This document shows positions 32,901 to 41,840 of a DNA stretch of 64,000 bases, one piece after another (position 1 is the stretch's first letter; the number at the start of each line of letters is the position of its first letter). The stretch covers positions 62,001 to 126,000 of the forward strand of contig NZ_BMQF01000003.1 in NCBI RefSeq assembly GCF_014647975.1, given 5' to 3'. A model generated the notes under the pieces. It was not told the origin of the DNA, did not search any database, and saw nothing but the letters and a program-made list of their open reading frames with translations. The position numbers and the translations under genes were made by a program. This stretch comes from Streptomyces fumigatiscleroticus. GTDB taxonomy: Bacteria; Actinomycetota; Actinomycetes; Streptomycetales; Streptomycetaceae.

Positions 32901-33740
32901 GTGCCCTCGTACGACAGCTCCCGGGCCCGCCTCCGGCTGGCCGACCGCCACATCGCCGTCCTCGCCCACCTCCTGGACGGCGAGACGCCGCCCGAGGAGC
33001 TGTGGGAGTCGCTGGTCGAGCTCCAGCGCATCGGCCTGGTGGGGGAGGAAGGCGAACTCGCCCCCCTGCTGCGCGACCTGCTGGGCGCCCTCGCCGACCC
33101 GGTGGTCATGATCCAGGTCGAGATCACGGGCGAGCACGGCCCCGTCAACCACGGCGTGGTCGTGGGCCAGGACGCGGTGATCTCGCACGACGGCTGGCCG
33201 GGCGAGGAGGAGTCCGAGTACGTCCCCATCGAGCCGGCCACCCTGGTGTGGGAGCTGGCCCGCAAGGTCAACCTGCACCGCGGGGAGAAGCCCGAGGAGG
33301 GCGCCCCCGAGGTCCGCGTCGAGACCACGATGGCCGCCCTGGACGCCGCGTTCGTCGCCCTGGAGAAGCCCGGTCCCGACGACGACGCCACCCGCGAACT
33401 GGTCCGCAGGGCTCTCACGGAGGCCGACCCCGACCTCAAGGAAGACGCCCTCGCGCGCTTTTGCGACCTGGTCGTCTCCCTCAACGCCACCTGGCGCATC
33501 ACCACCGCCTGGGACGGCGAGCACGAGGGCCGGCGCTCCACCATGATCCGAGCCCTCGCCGTCTGGGACTGCGGCCCCCTGGGCTACTGGATCCGCGAAC
33601 AGCCCGAAGAACCCATCATGCCGGGCCAGGTGGGCCCGGACAGCCCGCTGGTCCTCGTCCGCTCCAACTCGGCGGAGGTCTGGGGGAAGATCACGGATCT
33701 GCTGCCGGACCGGGAGGAATTGCTGATCGAGGGCGAGTGA
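32901..33740 (+). CDS. Uncharacterised island protein, paralogue 1 of 2 (possible EspG-like chaperone)
   Basis: A 279 aa soluble protein of unknown function. It is clearly homologous to the protein at 44992-45804: both start MPS-D--R-RLRL-D-H, and share ESEYVP-EP-TLVW-LAR and the C-terminal AVWDCG--GYW-RE-P-EPI--GQV, then -ITDLLP. Both copies precede a 411-482 aa effector-like gene. Size, alpha/beta pattern and placement are reminiscent of EspG chaperones of ESX systems, but I see no firm motif, so this is a suggestion. The start is GTG at 32901; spacing to the previous gene is 45 bases. Confidence 0.8.
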   Translation: MPSYDSSRARLRLADRHIAVLAHLLDGETPPEELWESLVELQRIGLVGEEGELAPLLRDLLGALADPVVMIQVEITGEHGPVNHGVVVGQDAVISHDGWPGEEESEYVPIEPATLVWELARKVNLHRGEKPEEGAPEVRVETTMAALDAAFVALEKPGPDDDATRELVRRALTEADPDLKEDALARFCDLVVSLNATWRITTAWDGEHEGRRSTMIRALAVWDCGPLGYWIREQPEEPIMPGQVGPDSPLVLVRSNSAEVWGKITDLLPDREELLIEGE

Positions 33741-33765
33741 TGGTCACCTTGAGCCGATAACGACC

Positions 33766-35214
33766 ATGAGGAACGTCGACCCCGACGACTTGGACCGACT
33801 CGCCAGGCTGCTCGACGGCAAAGGCGGTGTGCAGGACGGACTCGACGAGGCATTCACCAGAGCCTCGCGACTCGGAGTCAGCGGCAAGCTGACTGCCGTC
33901 AAGCCCCTGCGGTCCTGGGTCACCGACACGGCACCGGATCTACGCAAGCGGGCCGCCATTGCACGACTGGAGGACGGCGACCCGGACGCGGGTCTCCGCT
34001 GGGCGGGCTTCGACGTCAAGGACATCGTCAGGGCGGGTATCTACGCCAAGGCGCCGGGGATCCTTCTCATCGCCAACGCCGTGGCCACCAGCGGTGATGC
34101 GAAAGCTGAAGCCTTCCGCCGCAAACCGAGGGAGTCTCTGGACGACTGGGTCGACCGTCTCAGGGCTCACGGAATCGCCGACAGCATCCCGGCGCTCAAA
34201 CCGTACGAGGAGGAGATCAAGGAAATCCTCGGCGCCGTCGGGGATGTCACGTCCACCGTTCATCACGGAGGACTGGCAGCATTCCATGGAGTGAATACCA
34301 CCAAGGTGCTCGTCGGGAATTCGCTCGCTGAGGGCGCCTTGAACTCATGGAAGTTGAAGGCTGCCGACGTGATGGTACGACTGCACGGGCGATATTCGTG
34401 GGCACCAACAAGGCTCGCTGATTGGGGTAATTCATTAGCCAGGTGGCGACCTCCGGTTCGTTCTCTGACAGCGCCGGGAACGTGGCTGCCGGGCAAGCTG
34501 GCAAGTGCTTTTTCCGGTAGTGCCGCATACCAGGATGCCAGCAGAGTTCCATTTGTCGCCAGTCAGGCGAGTGTGCGCGTCGGGGAGGCGTTCGACGAGC
34601 TGCGACGCAGTCGTTTGATGAACAGCAGGACCTTGCTCGGCATGACCGGGAACCGGCTCATTAATGGATTGGTCGGATCGGACAAGATCGCTCGCATGTA
34701 TGGAGGTTTCTCGCACTCCGGGCAAGAGGTCACCCGCGCGGGCAACGCAAGTTACTGGAAAGTTGCGAAAAACGCTTTCGCAGATAATCGCCTGGTCGGC
34801 AAGGGGCGTCTCACGTCGGCTGTGAGAGGCCTCAAGACTGCGGCCAAGATGGGCGGCGCCCTGCGTGGCGCGGGAATTATTTCCGGCGTCTACTCAACGT
34901 TGTCCAGCGGCGTCAACGTGTATGTTCAGGGGAATCCTCGCAAGGCCTTCGAGGAGAAAGGGGCGGGGTACGTCGCAGATGTGGCCGAGGTCGGCTTCAA
35001 CGCATCACTGACCCTGGCCACTGTTGCGCCCAATCCCGTCACGCTCGGCGCAGTAGCAGTAACCGGTGGAATCTACGCCGGAGCGAAGGTCGTGGAACAT
35101 TGGGGTGATATCAAAAAGGGTGCGAAAAAGGCAAGGGAATGGGTCGGAGGGAAGGCCGGTGATCTGGGAAAGGCGGTCGCTAAATCCAAGGTGAACCCGA
35201 TGAACTGGTTCTAG
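33766..35214 (+). CDS. Effector-like protein 1 of a four-member paralogous family
   Basis: A 482 aa protein. The N-terminal block of about 90 residues (LARLLDGKGGVQDGLDEAF, KPLRSWVTDTAPDLRKRAAI, WAGF) is shared with the proteins at 35867, 38271 and 45928. The centre (about 110-340) is divergent. The C-terminal part has Gly/Ala-rich hydrophobic segments (about 363-388 and 408-445: FNASLTLATVAPNPVT) and ends NPMNWF. This suits a protein that inserts in membranes. No enzyme motif is seen. It follows the 279 aa paralogue and precedes a partner protein. Codon use is notably less GC-rich from about 34.25 kb on. Confidence 0.85.
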   Translation: MRNVDPDDLDRLARLLDGKGGVQDGLDEAFTRASRLGVSGKLTAVKPLRSWVTDTAPDLRKRAAIARLEDGDPDAGLRWAGFDVKDIVRAGIYAKAPGILLIANAVATSGDAKAEAFRRKPRESLDDWVDRLRAHGIADSIPALKPYEEEIKEILGAVGDVTSTVHHGGLAAFHGVNTTKVLVGNSLAEGALNSWKLKAADVMVRLHGRYSWAPTRLADWGNSLARWRPPVRSLTAPGTWLPGKLASAFSGSAAYQDASRVPFVASQASVRVGEAFDELRRSRLMNSRTLLGMTGNRLINGLVGSDKIARMYGGFSHSGQEVTRAGNASYWKVAKNAFADNRLVGKGRLTSAVRGLKTAAKMGGALRGAGIISGVYSTLSSGVNVYVQGNPRKAFEEKGAGYVADVAEVGFNASLTLATVAPNPVTLGAVAVTGGIYAGAKVVEHWGDIKKGAKKAREWVGGKAGDLGKAVAKSKVNPMNWF

Positions 35215-35253
35215 TGACGTCACGGTGAATCGCACTATCGAGGGAATGCAGAG

Positions 35254-35832
35254 TTGAGCGACTTCGAATTCGAGCTGGAGCCACTTCATGATGGCCGCAT
35301 TGCGAACGGTTATCACGGTCGCGTAGGGAAGTTCGGTCAGGTGAAGGTTCACAGCCCCTTCGGAGGGTCCCGCCAGGATCCCCTCCGCCAGGCGATTCTG
35401 GAAGGCGAGCTGTTTCCAGAGACCTTGTTCAGCGGGGGGCACGGCGTCGTGCCGTCGCTTGACGGCGGCTGGCTGAAGGTCGACGGGACCTTGGTCGACA
35501 TGGATTTGAAGGTGCAAGGGATCCGCAAGGGTTCCCGCTGGCTTGAGATGACATACCGTGACCGGAGATTCAGTTACACGTCATTCGGCCCGCTTAAGGA
35601 GGCACAGCTCAAGCGAAAAGGTGTTACTGTAACTCTCGATCGCGGACGTTACATTTCGAAAATTGGGGCCACTCGCATTGGCAGGGTCGAAGGCGAGGCG
35701 GACGCCACGGATCTCGCCATTGCGATCGTGTTGGAAGAGGTCGACAGGTCGGCCCTTACGACGGGTGGTGCCATCATGGCGATCCCGATGAACTTCCTCT
35801 TCGGCAGAGGCCGGGACGAGGGCTCTGGATGA
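35254..35832 (+). CDS. Partner protein, family A, copy 1
   Basis: A 192 aa soluble, strand-rich protein with a hydrophobic segment near the C-terminus (ATDLAIAIVLEEVDRS, then IMAIPMNFLF). It shares that layout with 44358-44939 and 47195-47791 (D--D--(I/L)A---E-VY-RNLS in those). The pattern of alternating strands followed by a buried helix is like the tubby/LURP-one fold; this is a visual judgement. The start is TTG at 35254 with GAGGGA eight bases upstream. It directly follows effector-like protein 1, so it is a candidate immunity or chaperone protein. DNA composition is lower in GC than flanks. Confidence 0.75.
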   Translation: MSDFEFELEPLHDGRIANGYHGRVGKFGQVKVHSPFGGSRQDPLRQAILEGELFPETLFSGGHGVVPSLDGGWLKVDGTLVDMDLKVQGIRKGSRWLEMTYRDRRFSYTSFGPLKEAQLKRKGVTVTLDRGRYISKIGATRIGRVEGEADATDLAIAIVLEEVDRSALTTGGAIMAIPMNFLFGRGRDEGSG

Positions 35833-35866
35833 CCGCTCCTCTCGCTGGGGTGGCCCGCCCGGTCCG

Positions 35867-37297
35867 TCAGAACCAGTTCATTGGGTTCGCCTTTGATTTG
35901 GCGATGCTCTTGCCCAGGTCCTTCACCTTGCTGACTGCCTTGCCCGCGCCTTCCTTGATGTCGTCCCAGTGTTCGACGACCTTGGCGCCGCCGTAGACGA
36001 GGCCGGTGCCGACGGCGAGGCCGATGGTGACGGGGTTGGGGGCGACCATGGCCGCGGTGAGGGAGGCGTTGAAGCCGACCTCGGCGACGTCGGCGACGTA
36101 TCCGGCACCGTTTCTCTTGAACGCCTTGACCGGGTTGCCCTGGGAGATGACGTTGGCGGCGCTGAAGCCGGTCGACGCCACGCCGCCGACGATGCCCGCG
36201 CCTCGCAGGAAGCCCGCGGTCTTGGCGGCGGCGCCGAGCCCCGTGCGCAGCGCTCCCGCACCCCGCGCGGTGTTCGTGGCCTCCGCGACGGAGTTGGCGA
36301 ACCGCTGGCTGTTCGCGGCCTTGGTGAACACCTTGACCAGGCTCGCGTTGCCGGCACGGGTGACCGCCTGCCCCGAGTGCGTGAAACCGGCGTACGTCTT
36401 GGCGACCTGGTCCGAGCCGACGAGGAAGTCGATGACTCCGTTGGCGCGCAGCGTGTTCATCAGCGGGGTCGAGCGAACCCAGTTGTAGCCCTGGCCTATC
36501 AGGTCGCCGCGGAGGCCGCTGGTGAGCGGGATGCGGGACAGGTTCTGGTACGTGGTGCTGCGACCGAAGAGGTTGCCGAGCTGGCCGGGCAGCCAGCTGC
36601 CGGGGGCGCTCAGGGAGCGGATCTTCGGTGACCACTTGATGAGGCCGTTGCCGGCCGAGCGGATGAGCCCGGTCTTGGAGCCGCGCAGGACCACGCCGAG
36701 CCGGGTCTTCCAGGTGCGCAGCGCCCCCGCCTTCAGGGAGTTGCCGAGCAGCGTCTTGGTCAGCGAGGTGCCCTGGATGGTGACCACGGCGGTGGCGGCG
36801 GTGACCGAGCCCCAGTCACCGTAGAGGCCGATCATGGTGGCGATCGTCTCTTCGTGCGGCTGGAGACCGGGGATCTGGGAGATGGCGTGGGCTTCCAGCC
36901 GTTCGATCCAGTCCGCCAGCGACTCGTTGGGCTGCCGCTTGAACTTGTAGGCGTTGGGATCATCGCTGGCCGCGACGGAGTTGGCCAGGAGCAGGGCGTC
37001 AGGGCCGAGGTTCTCGCCCTTGTACTTCTCGATGTCCTTGGCGGTGAATCCGGCCCACAGCAGCCCGGCTTGCGGGTCACCGCTCTCCAGCCGGGCGAAC
37101 GTGGCGCGCTTGCGGAGGTCGGGGGCTGCGTCACCGACCCAGCTGCGCAGAGGCTTGAGAGAGGTCAGCTTGCTTGACACTCCGAGCCGCGACGCCCTGG
37201 TGAAGGCCTCGTCCAGCTTGTCCTGCACTCCGCCGCGCCCGTCCAGCAGCTTGGCGAGCTGATCGAGGTCGTCCGGATTGACGTTCCTCATACCCAT
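35867..37297 (-). CDS. Effector-like protein 2 of the four-member family
   Basis: A 476 aa paralogue of 33766-35214. The N-terminal block reads NPDDLDQLAKLLDGRGGVQD, then KPLRSWVGDAAPDLRKRA. The C-terminal block has GNPVKAFKRNGAGYVADVAE, then FNASLTAAMVAPNPVTIGLA, and ends NPMNWF. Hydrophobic Gly/Ala-rich stretches lie at about 345-370 and 405-440. The ATG at 37297 follows GGGGGA at six bases. Its GC content is normal for the genome, unlike copy 1. The gene immediately upstream on the same strand is a family B partner. Confidence 0.85.
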   Translation of the reverse strand: MGMRNVNPDDLDQLAKLLDGRGGVQDKLDEAFTRASRLGVSSKLTSLKPLRSWVGDAAPDLRKRATFARLESGDPQAGLLWAGFTAKDIEKYKGENLGPDALLLANSVAASDDPNAYKFKRQPNESLADWIERLEAHAISQIPGLQPHEETIATMIGLYGDWGSVTAATAVVTIQGTSLTKTLLGNSLKAGALRTWKTRLGVVLRGSKTGLIRSAGNGLIKWSPKIRSLSAPGSWLPGQLGNLFGRSTTYQNLSRIPLTSGLRGDLIGQGYNWVRSTPLMNTLRANGVIDFLVGSDQVAKTYAGFTHSGQAVTRAGNASLVKVFTKAANSQRFANSVAEATNTARGAGALRTGLGAAAKTAGFLRGAGIVGGVASTGFSAANVISQGNPVKAFKRNGAGYVADVAEVGFNASLTAAMVAPNPVTIGLAVGTGLVYGGAKVVEHWDDIKEGAGKAVSKVKDLGKSIAKSKANPMNWF

Positions 37298-37433
37298 GCT
37301 TCATCCCCCGTGACGTGCCTGTGCGTCCCCGATCGGATCGGAACCGTTCCGGGACGGTGCCCATGGTACGGATGAGGCTGCCGGTGTCAGGAGCGGACCA
37401 CTGGCTCGCTACCGTGCCGGAGCCTCTTCGTCC

Positions 37434-38132
37434 TCATCCGGTCCGCAGCAGCGCGTACGCGAAAAGGAGCCGCCGGTCCAGCCACGCCGCCCTGACCAGG
37501 AACCTGCGGTCGCCGTCCGACGTCAGCACGAGCTCGTCGTCCGCTCGCCACTCCAGAACGCGCGTCTTGGTCGGCTGGTCGCCGCCCTCCGCGCCCATGT
37601 CGGCGACGGCCTGGACGACGCCCAACAGCAACTTCCCGGCACCTCGCTGAACCATCTCCTTGGGACCGCCCTTGGCCCACTCGGCACTGCTCACGATCTC
37701 GGGGTGCCCCGGCTGGTCGATGCGCCAGGTGGGCTTCAGGGCGTGCTTCAGCGGAGCGATGCGACGGATGGTGCCGATGGTGTTCCCCTGGCCGTCGCGA
37801 ACACCGTAGTGGCGTTCACCTGAGGCATCCTGCGGTTCGTCGACCGCGCAGAGGAGCGTGCGGCCCTCCGGGTCCTCGTACAGTCGCCGGGCGGTGGCCT
37901 CGGCCGAGGACGTCGAGGACGCCGGGAACTGAGGAGGGAAGAAGGCACAGGGCGCGTTGACGCGCCGCTCCCGAGCCCCCTGCGGCACCCGGAACGCCCG
38001 GACACCGAGCACGGGGCGCTTGCGTTGTGCGTTCGCCGGACGTTCCTCGTCGGTGATGGCAAATTCCCAGACGTCGGTCCAGGGGACGATCTGGACGGGA
38101 GGTTCGTCGACGTTTCTGTTCTTGCCGAACAC
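37434..38132 (-). CDS. Partner protein, family B, copy 1 (LURP-one/tubby-like features)
   Basis: A 232 aa soluble protein, the same length as its paralogue at 39816-40514. Shared blocks: LYEDP-----LLC-V-EPQ, HY-VRDGQG-T-GT-RRI (about 120-145), W-I-QPG-PEIV, and the end LEWRADD--V-TS-G followed by W-DRRL-FA-AL. The strand pattern with Asp-Gly-Gln-Gly turns and a hydrophobic terminal helix resembles LURP-one/scramblase-type domains; this is inference. The GTG at 38132 has GGAGAGG at a good distance. It lies 136 bases upstream of effector-like protein 2 on the same strand. Confidence 0.78.
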   Translation of the reverse strand: MFGKNRNVDEPPVQIVPWTDVWEFAITDEERPANAQRKRPVLGVRAFRVPQGARERRVNAPCAFFPPQFPASSTSSAEATARRLYEDPEGRTLLCAVDEPQDASGERHYGVRDGQGNTIGTIRRIAPLKHALKPTWRIDQPGHPEIVSSAEWAKGGPKEMVQRGAGKLLLGVVQAVADMGAEGGDQPTKTRVLEWRADDELVLTSDGDRRFLVRAAWLDRRLLFAYALLRTG

Positions 38133-38270
38133 AGTGCCTCTCCGTGTCGCTGAAGGGTGCGTTCCGACCATAGCCTCCGGCGGGCGGCACGGTTCGGCCG
38201 GGCAGCAGGGGACGCCGCATACGTGGCTTCATCAGGCGCGTCGGCTGCACTTCGTGGGCCAGGTTCAGGC

Positions 38271-39689
38271 TCAGAACCAGTTCATCGGGTTCGCCTTGGA
38301 CTTGTCGATGCTCTTGCCGAGGTCCTTTGCCTTGTCGCCGACCCAGTCGGCCGCCTTGCCCGCGCCCCTTTTGATCTCGTTCCAGTCATCGACGACCTTG
38401 GCGCCCACGTAGACGGCGCCGAAGCCCACGGCGAGGCTGATGGTGACGGGGTTGGGGGCGACCATGGCGGCCGTCATGGACGCGTTGAAGCCGACTTCGG
38501 CGACGTCCGCGACGTAGCCGGCGCCCTCGCGTTCGAAGGCCTTGACGGGGTTGCCCTGGGCAACGACGTTCGCGGTGCTGAACGCGGTCCCGGCGAGGCT
38601 TCCGGCGATTCCCAGCCCACGGAGGGCCCCGGACACCTTGCCGGCCGCGGAGAAGCCCTCGACCAGTGAGGACGTACGGCCGAGACCGCCTACTCGGGCA
38701 TCCTTGAAGGCATTGCCCGTGACCCTCAACAGGTTCGCGTTGCCCGCTCGTGTCACGGCCTGACCGGCGTGCGTCACCTTGCCGAACTTGGCCGCCAGTT
38801 CGTCCGAACCCACCAAGAAGTTGATCGCCTTGTTGACCGAGACGCCCTTCCAGATGGGGGAGTCCATGATCTTCAGGCCACGAAGAACGTCGTAGCCCTT
38901 GCCCGTCCAGTCGGCGACCGCACCCTTGGTGCCGGGTATCTTCTGGGCCCACTGGCTCAGCTGACCCGGGAACCAGCTGCCGGGCGCGCCGAGCGAGCGA
39001 ATCTTCGGCGTGTACTTGATGAGCTTGGTGCCCGACCAGCGCAGCAGGCCATTGTTCGATCCGCGGAGTGCCACTCCGATCCGGGTCTTCCAAGGTCTGA
39101 GCACTCCCTGCTTGAGCGAGTTGCCGACCAGCACCTTGGTCAGGGCGGCTCCCTGGATGGTGACGGTGGCCGTGGTCCCGTTGACGGCCTTCCAGTCTCC
39201 GTAGAGATCGATCACGCTCATGATCGTGGCCGCGTGCGGCTCCAGCCCGGGAATCTGCTCCAGCGCATGCGCCTTGATCCGCGATATCCAGTCGTTCAGC
39301 GACTCGTTGGACTTCCGTTTGAACGCGTCGGCCTTCGGATCGTTGCTGGCGGCCACAGAGTTGGCGAGAAGAATATCGTCCGGGGAGAGTTCCTTGTCCT
39401 TGTCCTTGTACTGCTCGAGGAACTTCTCGATGTCCTTGGTACTGAAACCGGCCCAGCGCAGCCCCGCTTCCGGGTCACCACTTTCCAGCCGGGCGATCGC
39501 CGCACGCTTACGGAGATCCGGCGCGGTGTCGGTCACCCAGCTCCGGAGCGGCTTGAGCGAGGACAGACGAGTGGTCACACCCAGGCGGGACGCTCTGTTG
39601 AAGGCCTCATCGAGCCTGTCGCGGACTCCGCCCCGCCCGTCCAGGAGCTTGGCGAGCTGCTCCATGTCGTCCGGATTGGCGATCCTCAT
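38271..39689 (-). CDS. Effector-like protein 3 of the four-member family
   Basis: A 472 aa paralogue, closest by eye to copy 2. N-terminal block: NPDDMEQLAKLLDGRGGVRD, KPLRSWVTDTAPDLRKRAAI. Middle sections such as TATVTIQGAALTKVLVGNSL match copy 2 (TAVVTIQGTSLTKTLLGNSL), while about 200-290 is different. The C-terminal block GNPVKAFEREGAGYVADVAE, FNASMTAAMVAPNPVTISLA and the ending NPMNWF are conserved. The upstream neighbour on the same strand is family B copy 2. Together with copy 2 it forms a duplicated partner-then-effector cassette. Confidence 0.85.
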   Translation of the reverse strand: MRIANPDDMEQLAKLLDGRGGVRDRLDEAFNRASRLGVTTRLSSLKPLRSWVTDTAPDLRKRAAIARLESGDPEAGLRWAGFSTKDIEKFLEQYKDKDKELSPDDILLANSVAASNDPKADAFKRKSNESLNDWISRIKAHALEQIPGLEPHAATIMSVIDLYGDWKAVNGTTATVTIQGAALTKVLVGNSLKQGVLRPWKTRIGVALRGSNNGLLRWSGTKLIKYTPKIRSLGAPGSWFPGQLSQWAQKIPGTKGAVADWTGKGYDVLRGLKIMDSPIWKGVSVNKAINFLVGSDELAAKFGKVTHAGQAVTRAGNANLLRVTGNAFKDARVGGLGRTSSLVEGFSAAGKVSGALRGLGIAGSLAGTAFSTANVVAQGNPVKAFEREGAGYVADVAEVGFNASMTAAMVAPNPVTISLAVGFGAVYVGAKVVDDWNEIKRGAGKAADWVGDKAKDLGKSIDKSKANPMNWF

Positions 39690-39815
39690 GTTCCGTCCCC
39701 TCGGATGTTGCCCGCACCAGCACCACGTCGACGGGCAGAGGAGGCAGCATGCTACGCACGCTTGCTAGGAAAACGGCTCGGAGAGCGAGTGCAGGCGTCC
39801 ATGGACACACAACGC

Positions 39816-40514
39816 TCACTTGTCGCCCACCAGAGCGAAAGCGAAGGCAAGCCGACGGTCCACCCAGTCCACCCTCACATGCACCTCGTTGCTGCCTTCC
39901 GAGGTCATCACCACTTTGTCGTCGGCCCGCCACTCCAACTTGCGGCCCTTGCCGGTGCCGGGCGTGTCGCCGTCTCCCGGGTTCAGCAGGTCGTCGACGA
40001 TACCGGTGACAAAGCGCCCCGCGGCTCGGCCGGCGACTTCCTTGGCGCTGCCGCTCGCCCATTCATTGCGTCCTACGATCTCCGGTCGGCCGGGCTGCTC
40101 GATGCGCCATGTGTGCTTGAAAGGCCGCTTGGGAGGAATGCGGCGAAGTGTTCCCACCGTCTGTCCTTGCCCGTCCCGGACGACGTAGTGCTGTTCTCCG
40201 TCGACTTCCTGCGGTTCCTCGACATAGCACAGCAGTCTGAGCGCGCCGGGGTCCTCGTACAGAGTGAATTCGGGCCGTGACGGTGACTGCGGAACCGACG
40301 ACGAGCCCAGATAGGCACACGGGGCGAGAACCGGCAGAAGCTTCGTCCCCATGGGCACACGAACGGCGGGCTTGTCCAGGACGGCACGGCTTCGCTTCGG
40401 CGATTCGGGACGTACTACCGGACTGACGACGAATTTCCGGACGGTGTCCCAGGCGACTTGCTCGATGGGCGGTTCTTCCACCGTTCTCGTCTTGCTGCCT
40501 CTGCCGAACGCCAC
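39816..40514 (-). CDS. Partner protein, family B, copy 2 (LURP-one/tubby-like features)
   Basis: A 232 aa paralogue of 37434-38132. It starts at the GTG at 40514, where GGAGGG is four bases upstream; the frame is open far upstream but runs across the neighbouring lipoprotein gene. Visible blocks are EPPIEQVAWD near the N-terminus, YVVRDGQGQTVGTLRRIPP, TWRIEQPGRPEIVGRNEWA, then LEWRADDKVVMTSEGSN and VDWVDRRLAFAFALV at the C-terminus. It is 126 bases upstream of effector-like protein 3. A protective or delivery role for that protein is inferred from the cassette layout alone. Confidence 0.78.
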   Translation of the reverse strand: MAFGRGSKTRTVEEPPIEQVAWDTVRKFVVSPVVRPESPKRSRAVLDKPAVRVPMGTKLLPVLAPCAYLGSSSVPQSPSRPEFTLYEDPGALRLLCYVEEPQEVDGEQHYVVRDGQGQTVGTLRRIPPKRPFKHTWRIEQPGRPEIVGRNEWASGSAKEVAGRAAGRFVTGIVDDLLNPGDGDTPGTGKGRKLEWRADDKVVMTSEGSNEVHVRVDWVDRRLAFAFALVGDK

Positions 40515-40651
40515 TCGTCCCTCCAAAATCGAGTCCCGCGAAATGCCTGCTCGACGATACCTCCGGGCTTCGACCGGTCTCCCGAGGACGGTGACTTCAC
40601 CATCCACGGCTGCTCTTGACGGCTTGGCGCGCCACGGGGTGCGCCGCAGCC

Positions 40652-41467
40652 TCACGTACCCGTCCGCGTCAGCCGTACGGCCTGCTCGGTCAGTTCCGCG
40701 ACGTCGAAGGAGACCCCCGCGAACTCCACCGTGTCGCCCACCCGGACGTCTTTGTAGGCCGCGACGGGGATCGCGGCGCAGTTGGCGTTGATGCCGGCCG
40801 TGCCCGCTGCCGTGTCGATGTAGGAGACGGTGATCGACAGGCCGGTGGGGAAGCGCCGTACGCCGCCGTTGCCGAGCAGGGACAGCGTCCGGCCCTCGGC
40901 CGGGAAACCCTTCGCGGCGGCGGCCCTGACGGTGCCGTTCGTGGTGAAGCACAGGCCGTCGTCGGCGGTGCCGCCCTTGGAGTCCAGGGACGCGGGGGCG
41001 GCGGCGAGCGCGGCCTTGTCCTTCGCGTCCTGCGGCTCGAGGACGACACGGTAGGAGCAGATCTGCCGAACGGTGTAGGCGTGGCCGGAGACGGTGACCT
41101 GCTTGCCGGGCTGCACGGTCCACTGCCGCTGGCCGGACCGGTAGTGCGCGCCGTCGCGCAGGGTCGCCGTGCGCGACGTCCCGTCCGCGCTCGCGCCGGC
41201 GTACTGCACGCCCCCGCCGCCCGGCAGCCGGAACCCGCCGCCGCGCAGGACGTGCACGCCGTCCGCCGGGGCGTCGCCGACGCAGACCGGACCCTTGTCC
41301 TTCGCCGCCTGGGTGGTCGTGGGCGCGCTCGGCGGGCCGTCGGCGCCCCCGCCGTCGTCGGACGATCCGCAAGCGGTCAGCCCCAGCAGGGCGGCCGCGG
41401 CGACGCCCGCGATCCCGTATCTGCCGGCCCTGCCGGCGTTCCTGGCCCTACTCGCCGGCCTGAGCAC
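40652..41467 (-). CDS. Lipoprotein downstream of the calpain-like protease
   Basis: A 271 aa lipoprotein with the lipobox LLGLTAC (Cys33), then a Gly/Asp/Ser-rich spacer. It is probably anchored on the outer face of the membrane. Two related strand-rich stretches occur: QPGKQVTVSGHAYTVRQICS and VGDTVEFAGVSFDVAELTEQ, each ending in a hydrophobic strand. The first two match a similar stretch in the 130 aa protein just upstream. The GTG at 41467 lies inside the end of that gene (20-base overlap) and has AAGGAGGA in front. It is a candidate immunity protein for the protease, acting outside the membrane. Confidence 0.82.
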   Translation of the reverse strand: MLRPASRARNAGRAGRYGIAGVAAAALLGLTACGSSDDGGGADGPPSAPTTTQAAKDKGPVCVGDAPADGVHVLRGGGFRLPGGGGVQYAGASADGTSRTATLRDGAHYRSGQRQWTVQPGKQVTVSGHAYTVRQICSYRVVLEPQDAKDKAALAAAPASLDSKGGTADDGLCFTTNGTVRAAAAKGFPAEGRTLSLLGNGGVRRFPTGLSITVSYIDTAAGTAGINANCAAIPVAAYKDVRVGDTVEFAGVSFDVAELTEQAVRLTRTGT

Positions 41468-41840
41468 CGGTCTCCTCCTTGCCGTCGTCGGTCACGCGCT
41501 CCAGGACGATGCGGGTGCGGTAGTCGACCTCCGCCACCCGCCACGCATCGCCGGTGATCTCCACCAGGTCGCCCGGGGTCAGATCGTCGTACTCGCCGAC
41601 GAGGCCGCCCGGGCTCGCGATCTGGATCCGGCCGTGCACCGACGGCTGGGCGAAGATCGTGGCCACGATCCGGTGTTCGCGGCCCTCGTGTTCGACGGTG
41701 TACGGAATGTGGTACCGGAGCACCCAGCGGCCGTCGAGCTCGAAGGGGTACTTGACCTGGGGAGACCGCGGAGACCGCGGAGACCGGGGATGCTGCGGAC
41801 GGTCGGACACTTCACTCACCTGCCGGGCGTCAGGGGACAT
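41448..41840 (-). CDS. Small uncharacterised protein between protease and lipoprotein
   Basis: A 130 aa protein, probably cytoplasmic, with a simple N-terminal run (PRSPRSPRSPQ) and a strand-rich core (VLRYHIPYTVEHEGREHRIV, then LTPGDLVEITGDAWRVAEVD). The PGD-VEI-G--W-VAEV stretch resembles two stretches in the lipoprotein that follows. The ATG overlaps the end of the protease gene by 11 bases, with GGAG eight bases upstream, and its own end overlaps the lipoprotein start, so all three genes are tightly coupled. I do not recognise a family. Confidence 0.75.
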   Translation of the reverse strand: MSPDARQVSEVSDRPQHPRSPRSPRSPQVKYPFELDGRWVLRYHIPYTVEHEGREHRIVATIFAQPSVHGRIQIASPGGLVGEYDDLTPGDLVEITGDAWRVAEVDYRTRIVLERVTDDGKEETGAQAGE

